DNA from: Iris pallida
Lineage: Eukaryota; Streptophyta; Magnoliopsida; Asparagales; Iridaceae
Direction of reading: 5' to 3'
Assembly (NCBI GenBank): GCA_029216955.1
Contig: JANAVB010005597.1
Coordinates: 46,985,280 to 47,049,279 of the forward strand
Length of the DNA: 64,000 nt
Within the stretch, counting starts at the first letter, position 1. Every line of letters begins with the position of its first letter. The notes beneath the pieces are model-generated. The model was not told where the DNA came from. It saw only the letters and a list, made by a program, of their open reading frames with translations, and did not search any database. Position numbers and translations under genes: made by a program. Of the stretch, positions 24,976 through 34,961 are shown piece after piece.

Positions 24976-25473
24976 TGTTGGAAATTAATCCATTTCTTCC
25001 TTTAAAAATCTGCAAACAAAATAAAATAAAGTAAATGTTACCGGCCTCCGGAGAAGTCGCGCATGTAGCACTGCCCTAAGAGTTTATTCGGATCTATGTG
25101 CAGACTTGATCTGAATGCTCCTTGTGGTGAAACCCCTGCTCTACCGGTATCTCCTCGTCGCACACAACTCGGAAAGAGTGACCCGAACTTTAGCGTTGCC
25201 CAGAAAACAACAAAGAACTTTACGAATATTGATTGCTTTATAATGAAAGAGAGAGTTCGGGAGAGAGAGAGAGAGTGAAGTTGTGTTTTTCATTTGAAAG
25301 GATGCTCTCTTATATAGCATTAAGCATATGCTAAAGATAGTCTATGCTTAAAATAGCCTATAATAAAATTAGCCAAAAAAGGCTAAGTCTCCAACGTTAC
25401 TCAAGCAAAGGAAAATGACACATGTTGAAGACTTGGCTTTTGAGGACTTGGCTTTTGCATGTAACATGCGACA
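24976..25473 (-). repeat. copia LTR (5' LTR in element orientation)
   Basis: On the plus strand it begins TGTTGGAAATTAATCC and ends ACATGCGACA, followed at once by the duplicated GTGAG. It is a direct repeat of 21524-22030. Confidence 0.88.
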
Positions 25474-25799
25474 GTGAGGCTATTGTATGTGTGTTTCTTT
25501 GCAGTAATGAGAAAGTTATTATTCCAATTATGATATTTATGAAGAATTGCAAGAAATGCAAAAGGGGAACATATTGAATCCAGCATATTGAGGATTTGAA
25601 CCAAGATTTGCATACCGATGGGATGGGTTATTAGTATATCTGATACATAAAAATGTAATAATTAATCCTCTAAAAAAGAGGATGTTGGTAACAGGTGGTG
25701 GCAGGCTGGGCTCTGTAAGGCTCAAGGGCGGTGGCTGGAGGCTAGGCGGCTTAGTGTTACGATTTGGTAGCGTTTCCGGATGGTGTCCATGTTGGTGGC

Positions 25800-25982
25800 T
25801 GGCTATATAGTCTAAAAGTGGGTAAGGTTGCCTACGTTTTCCTTATCCAGAGTGGGAGTAGAGGTGTAAAAAGAGAGACTAGATATGGATATATAAGAAT
25901 AACTTATCTAACAGGGGGACAAGGTTGCGTACATCTTGATACCCTGCCCAGATCATGCATAAGCTGGAGCTACGAGGCACTG
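25800..25982 (+). mobile_element. Au-like SINE relic
   Basis: GACAAGGTTGCGTACATCTT, then ACCCTGCCCAGATCATGC and GGAGCTACGAGGCACTGGG, follow the conserved 3' part of the plant Au SINE family (GGTTGCGTACATCTGACCC...GGGAGCCTCGTGCACTGGG). A partial second copy of the motif (GGTAAGGTTGCCTACGTTTT) is at 25819. It is diverged and incomplete. The family is recalled, not searched. Confidence 0.6.
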
Positions 25983-25984
25983 GG

Positions 25985-26232
25985 AAGCCACCTTTTAGTG
26001 ATTTGGGGAAAACAGGTTAAACACTCTGGAGATAATAGCCATATCTAGCAAGACAAGAAACAAACCTTTGCATCTGTTAAGCACCATCACATGCATGCAA
26101 AAGCCACCTTTTAGTGATTTGGGGAAAACAGGTTAAACACTCTGGAGAATGGAGATAATAGCCATATCTAGCAAGACAAGAAACAAACCTTTGCATCTGT
26201 TATTGGCACCATCACATGCATGCAAAAGCCAC
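25985..26232. repeat. Tandem duplication of about 117 bp
   Basis: AAGCCACCTTTTAGTGATTT through CACCATCACATGCATGCAA occurs twice in a row with small indels (a 7-bp ATGGAGA-type repeat in the second copy). A third start (AAAGCCACTACAATG) follows. The close identity suggests a recent event. Confidence 0.9.
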
Positions 26233-26968
26233 TACAATGAACAAATGGTTCACAGAGAATTTTGTTGAAAACAAAACATAAGTTGTTAAGCTTGGATGGT
26301 AACTGGTTATATAGAGGATACTAAAGTTTCATAATTAAAATAAGACACTTATTTCATTCCTATAAGGCTCCCATGAGCTGCTTGCCTTTTCTTCGAGAGA
26401 GTTCGAGATCATCGGATTGCGCTTCCAGTAGCTTCTTGTTCCAGGATGAGGTTAATGTACTTGCAAACTGAAATGCAGTGGATCATACATATGGGTGCAA
26501 AACCTGTTGTGGCTATTCTTTGGCATGTTTCCTAGGATACAGACTTGTGGCCACACTCATTATATGATACCTACACTAGCTACCAAGTGTTTCATCTACT
26601 TGAAGAGATAATATATTAGCAAAATATGACCTTTATGTATATAGGAAGCCAACTCGAAGAGTACTAAACAGTAGACAGATAAATTACACAAAACAGTAAG
26701 GTCATGAGATATCAATAGTACTTAAAGAGTTTGTCATTCATTTTACAAACCCCTTTCAACCAACTACTAGTAAGAAGCTCTAGTAAATGAGACTGCAACC
26801 TTTTATTTCAAATATTTATAGGTATCATCATACTCATCCCTCTTTTCTAGCGAATTCCAGTACTTAATAGTCGCAGCACATTCACATGCCACCTTAATTA
26901 GCCATATACCTTGTGATCCTCTATAGACTATTGCTACAATTCCTAAAGCCCAGCTAACTTACTTGTAA

Positions 26969-28020
26969 GTCGTGGTCTTATCACATGCCCATTTTAAAAC
27001 TTCAACCTGAGCTGCATCCCTTGCTTTGACTAGGTCCTTATTGCTTGCTTCTACTTCTTTAATCTTTCCATTATTTTTGAAATAAAAACAATAACTAGAA
27101 AACCCATCAACCATGTCAGCTATACAACTGGTAGTTGCACAGGTCAAATAAAAGGTCACAAACATCAATGTGAATCATTGTCATTATATTTCGATCAAAT
27201 ATTCATTTAATTGGCTGTCATTCTATTTACTTAAGCCTAGGCCCTTCTTGCTTGCTTCTACCTTCAATCTTTATAATAGCTCAATTGTTTTTTACAATTG
27301 ATACAATAATCAGAAAACCAGCTCTGTCAAATATAAAACTGGTAGTTGCACTTGTACATGTCAACTAAAAGATATCAAACATCATGTGAATCATATTCAT
27401 TTTTAATTCAATAAAATATTTCTTTTAGTTGGCTGTTATTCTTTATCTATTTACTTCACCTAGGTCAATCTTGCTTGCTTTTAAAATAGATACAAATAAT
27501 TAGAACACCAATCAGCCATGTCAACTATTTAACTGGTAGTTGCACATGTCAAATATAAGATTATCAAAAATCATTGTGAATCATACTCATTTTATTTAAA
27601 TCAAATATTTCTTTTAATTGGCTGCCATTCTATATTTATTTACTTAGCCTAGGTCCTTGTTGCTTGCTTCTACCTTCACAAATATATCTCCATTGTTTTT
27701 AAAATAGATACCCTATCAACCAAGTCAACTATGCAACTGGTAGTAGCACAGGTCACGTAAAAGTTATCAAACATCAATGTGAAATATACTCATTTTATTT
27801 CGAACAGATTTTTCACTTAATTGGCTGTCATTCTATATTTACTAAGCCTAGGTCTTTCTTGCTTGCTTCTACCTTCACGCTTTACAATATCAGCCATGTC
27901 AACTATACAACTAGTAGTTGCACTGATCAAACAAAACATAATAAACATCAAGTTTTGTCGTGCTCAATTTGTTCTGATCAAATATTTCATGTACTGGCTG
28001 CTACTCTATATTAGACTTTA
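26969..28020. repeat. About 200-bp tandem repeats, 5 diverged copies
   Basis: Units recur at about 27030, 27237, 27463, 27648 and 27847. They are marked by CTAGGTCCTTGTTGCTTGCT, then ATGTCAACTATACAACTGGT, GTCAAATAAAAG, CATCAATGTGAATCAT and TTAATTGGCTGTCATTCTAT. Spacing varies from 185 to 226 bp because of indels. No open frame runs through the units. The array lies 1-2 kb downstream of the PP2-A10-like gene. Confidence 0.88.
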
Positions 28021-29027
28021 TCCTCCACTAAGTTACCTTGCCATATAATCAACCTAATCCTATCACGTTCGCATCAATTGAATTTCATTCAATTTCATAA
28101 TTCATATTATCAAAACATCTCCAATCCGAATCTATCTTCTGGCAAGCTTATTACTAATTTGCACAACTTTTCTATGACAAACCAATCCACAGGTACTTCA
28201 TCTTCAATGACAGTATAATTTTCCTGTGACCTGCAAATAAATGCGGACATGCACGTGACCTCTAACACCTAAGTGTGATCACAAACCTATGCCATCACAG
28301 GAAGCCCTAAAGCTTATTACTTCCCATTGTACATGCAGTTAATGAGTTCGACAGACCACTTCGTCATTGATTTCAATATACTAACATGAGGTCATACTTA
28401 GATATTTATATGCGCACAAGACTAACAATGTCTTGCCACAAACAAGCTTACTACTCCCACATCATACCCGTAGTCAACTATTTCCAGTTCGCTGCACAAA
28501 ACATTAAGTTATACTAAATCCTCAGTATTATATCTTTACCAGCAAATAGAGAAAACTTATGTCCAATAGATTAGTACGGAAATGCTGTTACATTAAATAT
28601 GCAAAATAATTTCGTAATTTTACTATAAAAGAACAGCCTTCTCCCAAACAGATGCAAAAATGAAGCAACAGTTGCTTCTAGATGTGATCTGTAGTCAAAA
28701 CAAGCAAGAACACAAAGCAGAGCAGCATGTCGGAACCTTCTCACATAACACTGTTTTAAAATCTAAAATATATTCCGGAACCCGGAACCATACATATTAG
28801 CACATATCACAAATATTTACAAGTTGGGGATACAATTCTTCCTTTGTCATAATCATAATGAATTGGCAATACAAACAATCTCAATAGAAATTGGGCAATC
28901 TAATAAAGCTTCATATAGAACTGTATTACCCTTCTATATGTGGATATATGAACTTCTGAAGCATTAAGAATAAGAATTTCTTACATTTCAGAGCGATCCA
29001 AACTTCAGGAGGAGTTCCTTAACCAAT
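28021..29027. other. Region downstream of the PP2-A10-like gene
   Basis: AT-rich and non-coding on both strands. It should include the 3' untranslated region of the minus-strand gene that ends at 29028. I see no unambiguous polyadenylation signal and no other feature. Confidence 0.5.
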
Positions 29028-30158
29028 TCAAGCTGGCAGCAAAACCCTCGCCCCTGCCATCACCCGCATGCACAGAGCGAGGCAAATTGCTACGACCAGC
29101 ACAGACTTAACACTGAAGTACCTCAGCACTTCCATTCCCCTCTCCGCGACCCCATCCCCAACAGCCCGGACGCCTCTTCTGGCACCGTCACGGAAACTCC
29201 ACAGAGCAAAATCAAGGAACGACCTGACAGTCTCGAAAGTCACCCTCCCCATGACATCGAGAACGAGCCTCCGGTTACTGGGGACCGCCAATGTCAACGA
29301 GACCTTATCGAACCACCCACTCTCCTCCTTATCCACCACCGCGGACGAGCTCCCTAGAATAAATTTTTTTTCTTTTTCTGGATTCGGACCAGTGATCGCC
29401 TCGTGAGAAGTTTTAACTAAGGTTTCAACGGCTCCATTACATACCGACACCATGAAATCCTTCACTTTGGCGTCATGTTTGGGGTTCGTTATCCCTGCGA
29501 AGATATCATCGTAAGTGTTGATCCCCGCAGTCTTCTCGAGGTACACCGAGACCAAAGTGCTAACGAACTTCTCGATACAGTGCCCGACGAGATCTTTACA
29601 CTGCTCGTTACCGATCACCTCCATCCACGCCGGCGTCGCCGCAGAATCCGGTTCCTGGTGCATTAATCCGACCGCCAGGTTCCTCGCGAAGCTGCCGACG
29701 ACGACAGACACGAATCCGGTTCCGGAGGGGGAGAACAACTTATCCAGGAGTTCGGAGCTGGATGACGACGGCGAGTCCGCGGATCCGGACCCGACTCCCC
29801 GGACGATTCCCGAGGTCAACGCCTCGGAGACGCAGGAGACGGAGCCGGCGAACTCGTCGGACGTGGCGATCTTCGAAATCTGCTTCAGGCTCGTCGGGAC
29901 ATCGTCGGAGTCCGATTGAAGGAACGAGTTCAGGTCGGAGGAGAGGATGCTGACGGTCTCGGCGGAGGAGGAGAGAGCCTCGGCGATGGAGACTAGGGTT
30001 TTGAGGATGCTGTAGAGCTTCCACCGTCTTCTTTCCACTTCCGGGGAGTGGTAGAGCCTGTAGAGACCGTAGCCGGAGACTCCGGCGCCTGCGAGGAGGA
30101 GGACCCACTTGCGCCGGCGGCGGATGAGCTCCGCCGCGGGGATTAGGGTTTCGATCAT
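29028..30158 (-). CDS. PP2-A10: PHLOEM PROTEIN 2-LIKE A10 family protein
   Basis: An intact 376-codon single-exon frame from ATG at 30158 to a stop at 29028. It matches what I recall of Arabidopsis PP2-A10 (At1g10150): an N-terminal basic stretch and hydrophobic segment (RRRRK, then WVLLLAGAGVSGYGLYRLY, residues 18-36), FLQSDSDDVPTSLKQISKIA, SVVVGSFARNLAVG, NTYDDIFAGITNPKHDAKV, VSVCNGAVETLVKTSHEAI and LAVPSNRRLVLDVMGRVTFE. A second hydrophobic segment lies at the C-terminus (about 352-374). Two end-placed membrane segments suggest a membrane-anchored protein. The family name is inherited: I see no obvious PP2/Nictaba lectin motif, and the function is unknown. GC is much higher than in the surroundings, as for a host exon. 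No lesions were seen. It is the only convincing host gene here. Confidence 0.93.
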   Translation of the reverse strand: MIETLIPAAELIRRRRKWVLLLAGAGVSGYGLYRLYHSPEVERRRWKLYSILKTLVSIAEALSSSAETVSILSSDLNSFLQSDSDDVPTSLKQISKIATSDEFAGSVSCVSEALTSGIVRGVGSGSADSPSSSSSELLDKLFSPSGTGFVSVVVGSFARNLAVGLMHQEPDSAATPAWMEVIGNEQCKDLVGHCIEKFVSTLVSVYLEKTAGINTYDDIFAGITNPKHDAKVKDFMVSVCNGAVETLVKTSHEAITGPNPEKEKKFILGSSSAVVDKEESGWFDKVSLTLAVPSNRRLVLDVMGRVTFETVRSFLDFALWSFRDGARRGVRAVGDGVAERGMEVLRYFSVKSVLVVAICLALCMRVMAGARVLLPA

Positions 30159-30378
30159 GGCGGTAACTGAAACCCTAGGTGGGGCGACGGGTGGGGGTGT
30201 TTTGGGAAGGATTTGGTGCCATGGAGGAAGAATTTATGTGGGTGATGGCGGAAGGAGAAGGGGGTTTTAAAAGAGAAATTTTCGTGTAGAATACCAAATT
30301 TTGCTATATTTGGTTTAGGGAATCAAATTTGCAAAAACAATTCAGAAACAAAACGGAAACAGTGGTAAAGCGGGGAAA
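30159..30378 (-). promoter_or_regulatory. Probable 5' UTR and proximal promoter of PP2-A10-like gene
   Basis: Inferred from position only: 220 bp between the start codon and the nearest MITE. The first 120 bp are GC-rich. I could not pick out a clear TATA box. CCTAGGGTTTCAG, a common plant 5' leader motif, lies on the minus strand just upstream of the ATG. Confidence 0.4.
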
Positions 30379-30440
30379 ACTTTGATATAGGGGTATCAAC
30401 TTTGATACCCGACATGTGAATTCCTCCCGTTTCGTAAAAC

Positions 30441-30535
<95 letters not shown>

Positions 30536-30604
30536 AATTTTGAGGGGGTCCACATGTCATACGTAGGGGGTATCAAAACTTTGATATCTCTACTGTATCA
30601 AAGT
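30379..30604. mobile_element. Foldback MITE with (TA)n centre
   Basis: ACTTTGATATAGGGGTATCA with ACTTTGATACCCGACATGTG pairs with CACATGTCATACGTAGGGGG, TATCAAAACTTTGATATC and TATCAAAGT. The centre is a (TA)n tract of about 90 bp (30442-30531). It is symmetric, non-coding and close to the PP2-A10-like start codon. The target duplication is not resolved. Confidence 0.7.
30442..30531. repeat. (TA)n microsatellite, 90 bp
   Basis: Pure TA dinucleotides. The YIYIYI open frames across it are artefacts. Confidence 0.98.
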
Positions 30605-30834
30605 TTCTCTCTGGTAAAGCTGTACCCTCTGGCTTTTTCGTAGTTGCGATTTTTTTTTTTTCCAAATTCTCATGTAATAATTAGTTTTGTATTAAAAATC
30701 TTGCATTCCTTTCTCCAATTTTCATTTTCATTTTATTTATTTTTCATTTTTTAATATAAAATTAATTTATTTTAGGGATAATGTTGAGATTTTTTTATTC
30801 TTAAATTATTTACGGGTCATAGTCAATAATCTAA

Positions 30835-31469
30835 GGCCATCTCCAATGAGGATTTTTATCTTCACTATTTGTATGGTAGAAATCCAATTTAGAAAAATAT
30901 CTCACTAGTGATTTCTATTTCAATTTCTATTATATGTAACGGTGATGTACGATGAAAAGTATTACGATTGAGAATTTTTGTATGTAGAAACTATTATACA
31001 AATTTTTCATCTCTCATATCTTTAGGACATATTTGGTTCACGAAATCATGGCATAAGGAAAGGAAAGTAATTCATTTTCTATGTTTGGATGCAAAAGAAA
31101 ATGTTTGGAAAAGAAAATTGATTTCCAAGGGAAAGGATAACTGGGGGAAAGTGGTTCCCCACCTAGGGATTCAGTTTTCCACTATAGAGATTCACTTTCC
31201 CTCCCAATTATTTTGGCCTTTCCAAACACTAAAAAAGAAAATGGATGAAAATTACAATTTTTCAAATGAAATGAAATGAACAAGGAATTGATTTTCTTTT
31301 CTTTCCTTTCCTTTCCGCGAACCAAACGAATACTTCATTAAATTAGGATAGAAATGGAGAACCACTTAGAAACTTTTTTGTGTACGTCAATTATTTATAG
31401 AAATTTTCTTAAAGTACAATGACAACTATGATAAAAACTCAATTTTAAAAATCTCCATTGGAGATGGCC
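30835..31469. mobile_element. MITE with GGCCATCTCCAATG termini
   Basis: Ends GGCCATCTCCAATGAGGATT and ATCTCCATTGGAGATGGCC form inverted repeats with a TAA duplication (30832-30834 and 31470-31472). This indicates a PIF/Harbinger-type MITE. A Tourist-like copy sits inside at about 31025-31334. A relative lies at 48413-48870. Confidence 0.82.
31025..31334. mobile_element. Tourist-like MITE, copy D (nested)
   Basis: It starts GGACATATTTGGTTCACGAA after TTA and ends near TTCCGCGAACCAAACGAATA. The core contains GATGAAAATTACAATTTTTC as in copies A and C. The right boundary is approximate. Confidence 0.72.
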
Positions 31470-31472
31470 TAA

Positions 31473-32311
31473 TTAACCAGCAGCTTGAGAACTTTGTTAG
31501 CATTGACCCACGATGATATTCCAGTAAGTTGGGAACGTTGTCAGCATTGATCCACAATGATATTCCATAATTTGTTAACGGGAGTAGACAACGTTCCGTT
31601 GGGGCTCGGCTCGTAAGGAGGGGATAAGTTTTTGAAACATAATATTTTTTTTTTGAAACATAATCAGTAATGTAATTATATTTTTTATATGTCCTATTAT
31701 GTTCGAAAATTATTTTATGACTTTTATCTGTAGATGAGTAATTTATTCTAGGGATGGACTATGAAAAAAAAAGTCTCTCCTCTTCTTCTGATACCATGCG
31801 TATTTATATAGTAGAAATAGATGTCTTGCATAGCTGAGAGGTGAGTGTTAGATTTATTTTTTTCTTCCAAGCTGTTATTATTATTATTTTTTGACTTATT
31901 AAATATATAAAAACTTATTTGTTAGAATTGAATTACAAAATTGTTACAATGTCACGAAAGTGACGGTCTTGACGTCTATAATATTTGTAGATAATTTTTA
32001 TAAATTTGATTTTCTGACGCCAATTGGAACAAATTTTGTTATTGTATGCAAAATTTTATGTTAAAAAGAGGAGCGGAGGTACTTTGGGAAGGAAAGTTTA
32101 GGTAGGATGGAGCCCCCGGAGGTAAGGAGGAGAGGTGGTACATTTTTGTGATTTTTCTCCCTCTTTCTTTTTATGTGAATGGTGACAAAAATGAGGTGGG
32201 TCACGTATTTCAGTTGGCGTGTGGACTGGATCGTTGAGATATCCAACGTTTTGGACTGGTGTAGAGCCTGATATTTTTTATTTTTAATTTTTGGAAGCTA
32301 AAGTATTCCAA
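31473..32311. other. AT-rich intergenic DNA
   Basis: No gene. A 46-bp tandem duplication at about 31483-31572 (AACTTTGTTAGCATTGACCC / AACGTTGTCAGCATTGATCC, each followed by a GATGATATTCCA-type motif) is the only structure noted. Confidence 0.5.
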
Positions 32312-32750
32312 GGTCCCATTTGATTTCCGGAATCATGATATTGAAAGAAGAAAAAAATATTACTCGTGCAGAAAGAATAGAGAAATAAACGAAAGTAATT
32401 TTCAATGAAAATCTATACTTCTAGAAAATTTTGTTTCACCGTAAAGTATATTTTTTATAAGAAAAATGTAGTTTGCTAATACCATGCCTTTTGTTCTTTC
32501 CAATTACAAAAAATTAATTAAAAGATGTTAAAATACATACAAGTCAAGTGCATATATATACTAGTCAAATTAGAAAAAGGTTATAGTTCTATCCATCCAA
32601 ACAAAGTCAACTTTTCCATCTTTAAGTATTCACTTTCCTTTTCAATCTTTTGATATTTCAAACATAGAAAAAAAATCGATAAAAATTATAATTTTTCAAA
32701 CGAAAAAAATATTAAGAAACTGATTTCCTTTCCGTGAACCAAAGGATGCC
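32312..32750. mobile_element. Tourist-like MITE, copy E
   Basis: Termini GGTCCCATTTGATTTCCGGA and TCCGTGAACCAAAGGATGCC, with the shared AAAATTATAATTTTTCAAAC core. It is more diverged than the other copies and the boundaries are approximate. Confidence 0.65.
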
Positions 32751-32859
32751 TAAAATAAGAGGCTTTTAAAAGATGTTTACATTTTTAGGCTTTAAAAAAA
32801 TCCTAGTAGTTCCAAATCAAATCTTAGGCTAGGTTTTGTATTTTTTAGTATAACTTTTT

Positions 32860-34606
32860 CTGGAAATTGCTGAGAAACCCAATTTCGGGGTGGACTTTTA
32901 TGAAATGCCCACCCGCTGGATAAGTTTTATGAAATACCCAGAATTAAGTATTTTCACGTTAAATATTCCAAGATTCCCTTTTAGATGCCACCCGCTAGAA
33001 ACTGCTATTTTTATAATACCGAAACTACCCCTCCGCGCGAATTGGTCATCTATATGTATTTGAAGTCAAAAAACTCAGATCTGGATTGCGATTTTCGTCT
33101 TCTTCTTCTTCACGGAAAATCTGAATTCCATTGCTCTCATATTCAGCAGAGATCGCAAAGATCGTTCGTAGTTCGGTGTGTTTTTCTTCAGTCGAACTCA
33201 GATCATCGCTCGTCATCATCATCACCATCATCATCATCTTCATCGTGGAGACATTTGAACTCAGATCTTCAATTGTGGAGAGAAGATCTTTCTTCTTCTT
33301 TTCCATAAGAATTATCATCGCTTTGAAAGAAGAACGAAACTCTTTATTCCTGAAAAAACTAAATTACACGTTTTAACACTGGAAATGACCATTCTCCGTC
33401 TTAATTAGGAAGGAGAATGGCATTCTCCGTCTTAATTAGGACGGAGAATGCCACGGAGAAGGCCATTCTCCGTCCTAATTAACACGGAGAATGACATTCT
33501 CCGTTTCCGTCTTAATTAGGACCGAGAATGTCATTCTCCGTCTTAATTAGGACGGAGAATGACATTCTCCGTTTTATTTAAGACGGAGAATGGCATTCTC
33601 CGTCCTAATTAACACGGAGAATGGCATTCTCCGTGTTTCTAACACGGAGAATGGTCATTCTCCTGCGTTTTAACACTAGAATGACCATTCTCCGTGATAA
33701 ATTACACGGAGAATGGCATTCTCCGTCCTAATTAAGACGGAGAATGGTCATTCTCCGTTTAATTTAGCACGGAGAATGGCCATTCTCCGTCTTAATTAGG
33801 ACGGAGAATGCCATTTTCCGTTTTATTTAACACGGAGAATGACATTCTCCGTTTCATTTAACACGGAGAATGGCATTCTCCGTGTTTCTAACACGGAGAA
33901 TGGTCATTCTCCTGCGTTTTAACACTGGAATGACCATTCTCCGGGTAAATTAAGACGGAGAATGTCATTCTCCGTCCTAATTAAGACGGAGAATGACCAT
34001 TCTCCGTGTAAATTAAGACGGAGAATGTCATTCTCCGTCCTAATTAAGACGGAGAATGGTCATTCTCCGTGTAAATTAAGACGGAGAAGGTCATTCTCCG
34101 TGTAAATTAAGACGGAGAATGCCATTCTCCTGCATTTTATGGTTAGCTGAAACTTTGGAGGGCCATAACTTTTGACTGGGAGGTCGAAACGAGGTCCCGT
34201 TTGTCGCAAAATGAGCGTATCGTCGAGGAGACTGAAAGTAATAGCTTCATCATTAGACGGCCTTCCAAAATTTTAGATTCGCAAAAAAATGATGTTTGGA
34301 CCTCCGTTTTAGCACTTTTGTCGTTCGTCCCGGTCTTTCCGAAATTTTTCGACGAGTTTTTGAAGATTTTTGAGGAGAAAATCTAGATTCGAAAGTGAGC
34401 AGCGTATGAAAGAAGATGGAGTATTGAAACATTTTTTTAAGAGCAATTTTGTGGGTGTTTCCAATAAATTAAAAGGAAGGGCAAAAGGGTCATTTGGAAC
34501 CCGCTTTGGATAAGTTTCTCTAATTCTGGGCACGCGATGAAAGTTTTTTTAGCGGTGGGTTTTACATAAAACTTTTTTAATTTTTGGGCATTTCATAAAT
34601 CTTCCC
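32860..34606. mobile_element. MULE-like inverted-repeat element with hairpin array
   Basis: Left ACTTTTATGAAATGCCCACC plus GTTTTATGAAATACCC pairs with right TTTTTGGGCATTTCATAAAT plus CATAAAAC-type sequence, giving diverged long inverted termini. A 9-mer TAACTTTTT at 32851-32859 and 34607-34615 may be a Mutator-type target duplication, but it is AT-rich and could be chance. The left interior (33050-33310) looks like transcribed leader or exon DNA with CATCAT repeats. The right interior (34140-34400) is single copy with no recognised protein. Confidence 0.5.
33381..34132. repeat. Array of about 23 short hairpins (GGAGAATG/CATTCTCC)
   Basis: The unit is ACGGAGAATG, one or two bases, CATTCTCCGT, then an 8-12 bp spacer built on TTAATTAG or CTAATTAA, with a period of about 31-33 bp. 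Each unit is a self-complementary stem of about 10 bp, and many spacers are also palindromic. A longer-range block is visible: GTTTTAACACT with GAATGACCATTCTCC recurs at about 33371, 33669 and 33918. Single substitutions differ between units. There is no long open frame. Confidence 0.95.
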
Positions 34607-34850
34607 TAACTTTTTTTTTGCCTTTTTTGAGATATAATTTAGAAATGGTTTGTCAGCTTATCAAAAAACTTATGAAAATTTATTATAAATTTTGGACAAA
34701 ATTTAAAGCAAGTAGGAGATTGTCGTCAAAAGTTAGTTTATAGTGACGTTTATGAAAAGTAGTAGCAATTTCAAAACAAGAGGGTAATTATGTTTTTTCT
34801 TTTTCTTCCATCTAAAATTATTTGGTAATAACAACTTATAAAAAAAATTA

Positions 34851-34961
34851 CGAAAATTTTCACTGAAAGCATAAAAAATTTATAAAATTATATGTAAAGC
34901 ACAATGTTCTGAATAATTGCATACGGAGCATAAGAACGCCCATTCGAAGGACGTTTTCATT
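34851..34961 (+). repeat. Left terminal inverted repeat of the PMD-MULE
   Basis: It pairs with 46630-46740 in reverse complement: CGAAAATTTTCA, then TGAAAGCA, then TATGTAAAGCACAA, then ATAAGAACGCCCATTCGAAG. Confidence 0.82.

Larger units (their letters stand above)
21524..25473 (-). mobile_element. Ty1/copia retrotransposon with palindromic interior
   Basis: Outer LTRs lie at 21524-22030 and 24976-25473 in the same orientation. The whole unit has a perfect 5-bp duplication GTGAG (21519-21523 and 25474-25478), so it entered as one insertion. Read on the minus strand it has a 5' LTR and then an inverted segment with a partial LTR, polypurine tract and RNase H on the opposite strand (24975 to about 23530). 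After that come RT-end/RNase H (about 23530-22656), polypurine tract and 3' LTR in normal orientation. Gag, protease, integrase, most of RT and the primer site are missing. Confidence 0.88.
25479..26968. other. Intergenic DNA
   Basis: Apart from the SINE-like relic and the tandem duplication listed separately, I see no gene or classified repeat here. Confidence 0.45.

Noticed and set aside
30304..30643. Open frames of alternating Tyr-Ile through TA tracts (also at 49293-49808 and 50428-50869)
   Set aside because: Artefacts of (TA)n microsatellites.
33381..34132. CRISPR-like regular repeats
   Set aside because: Units are palindromes with near-constant AT spacers, in a plant nuclear context, with no cas genes. 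Spacers are not unique sequences.
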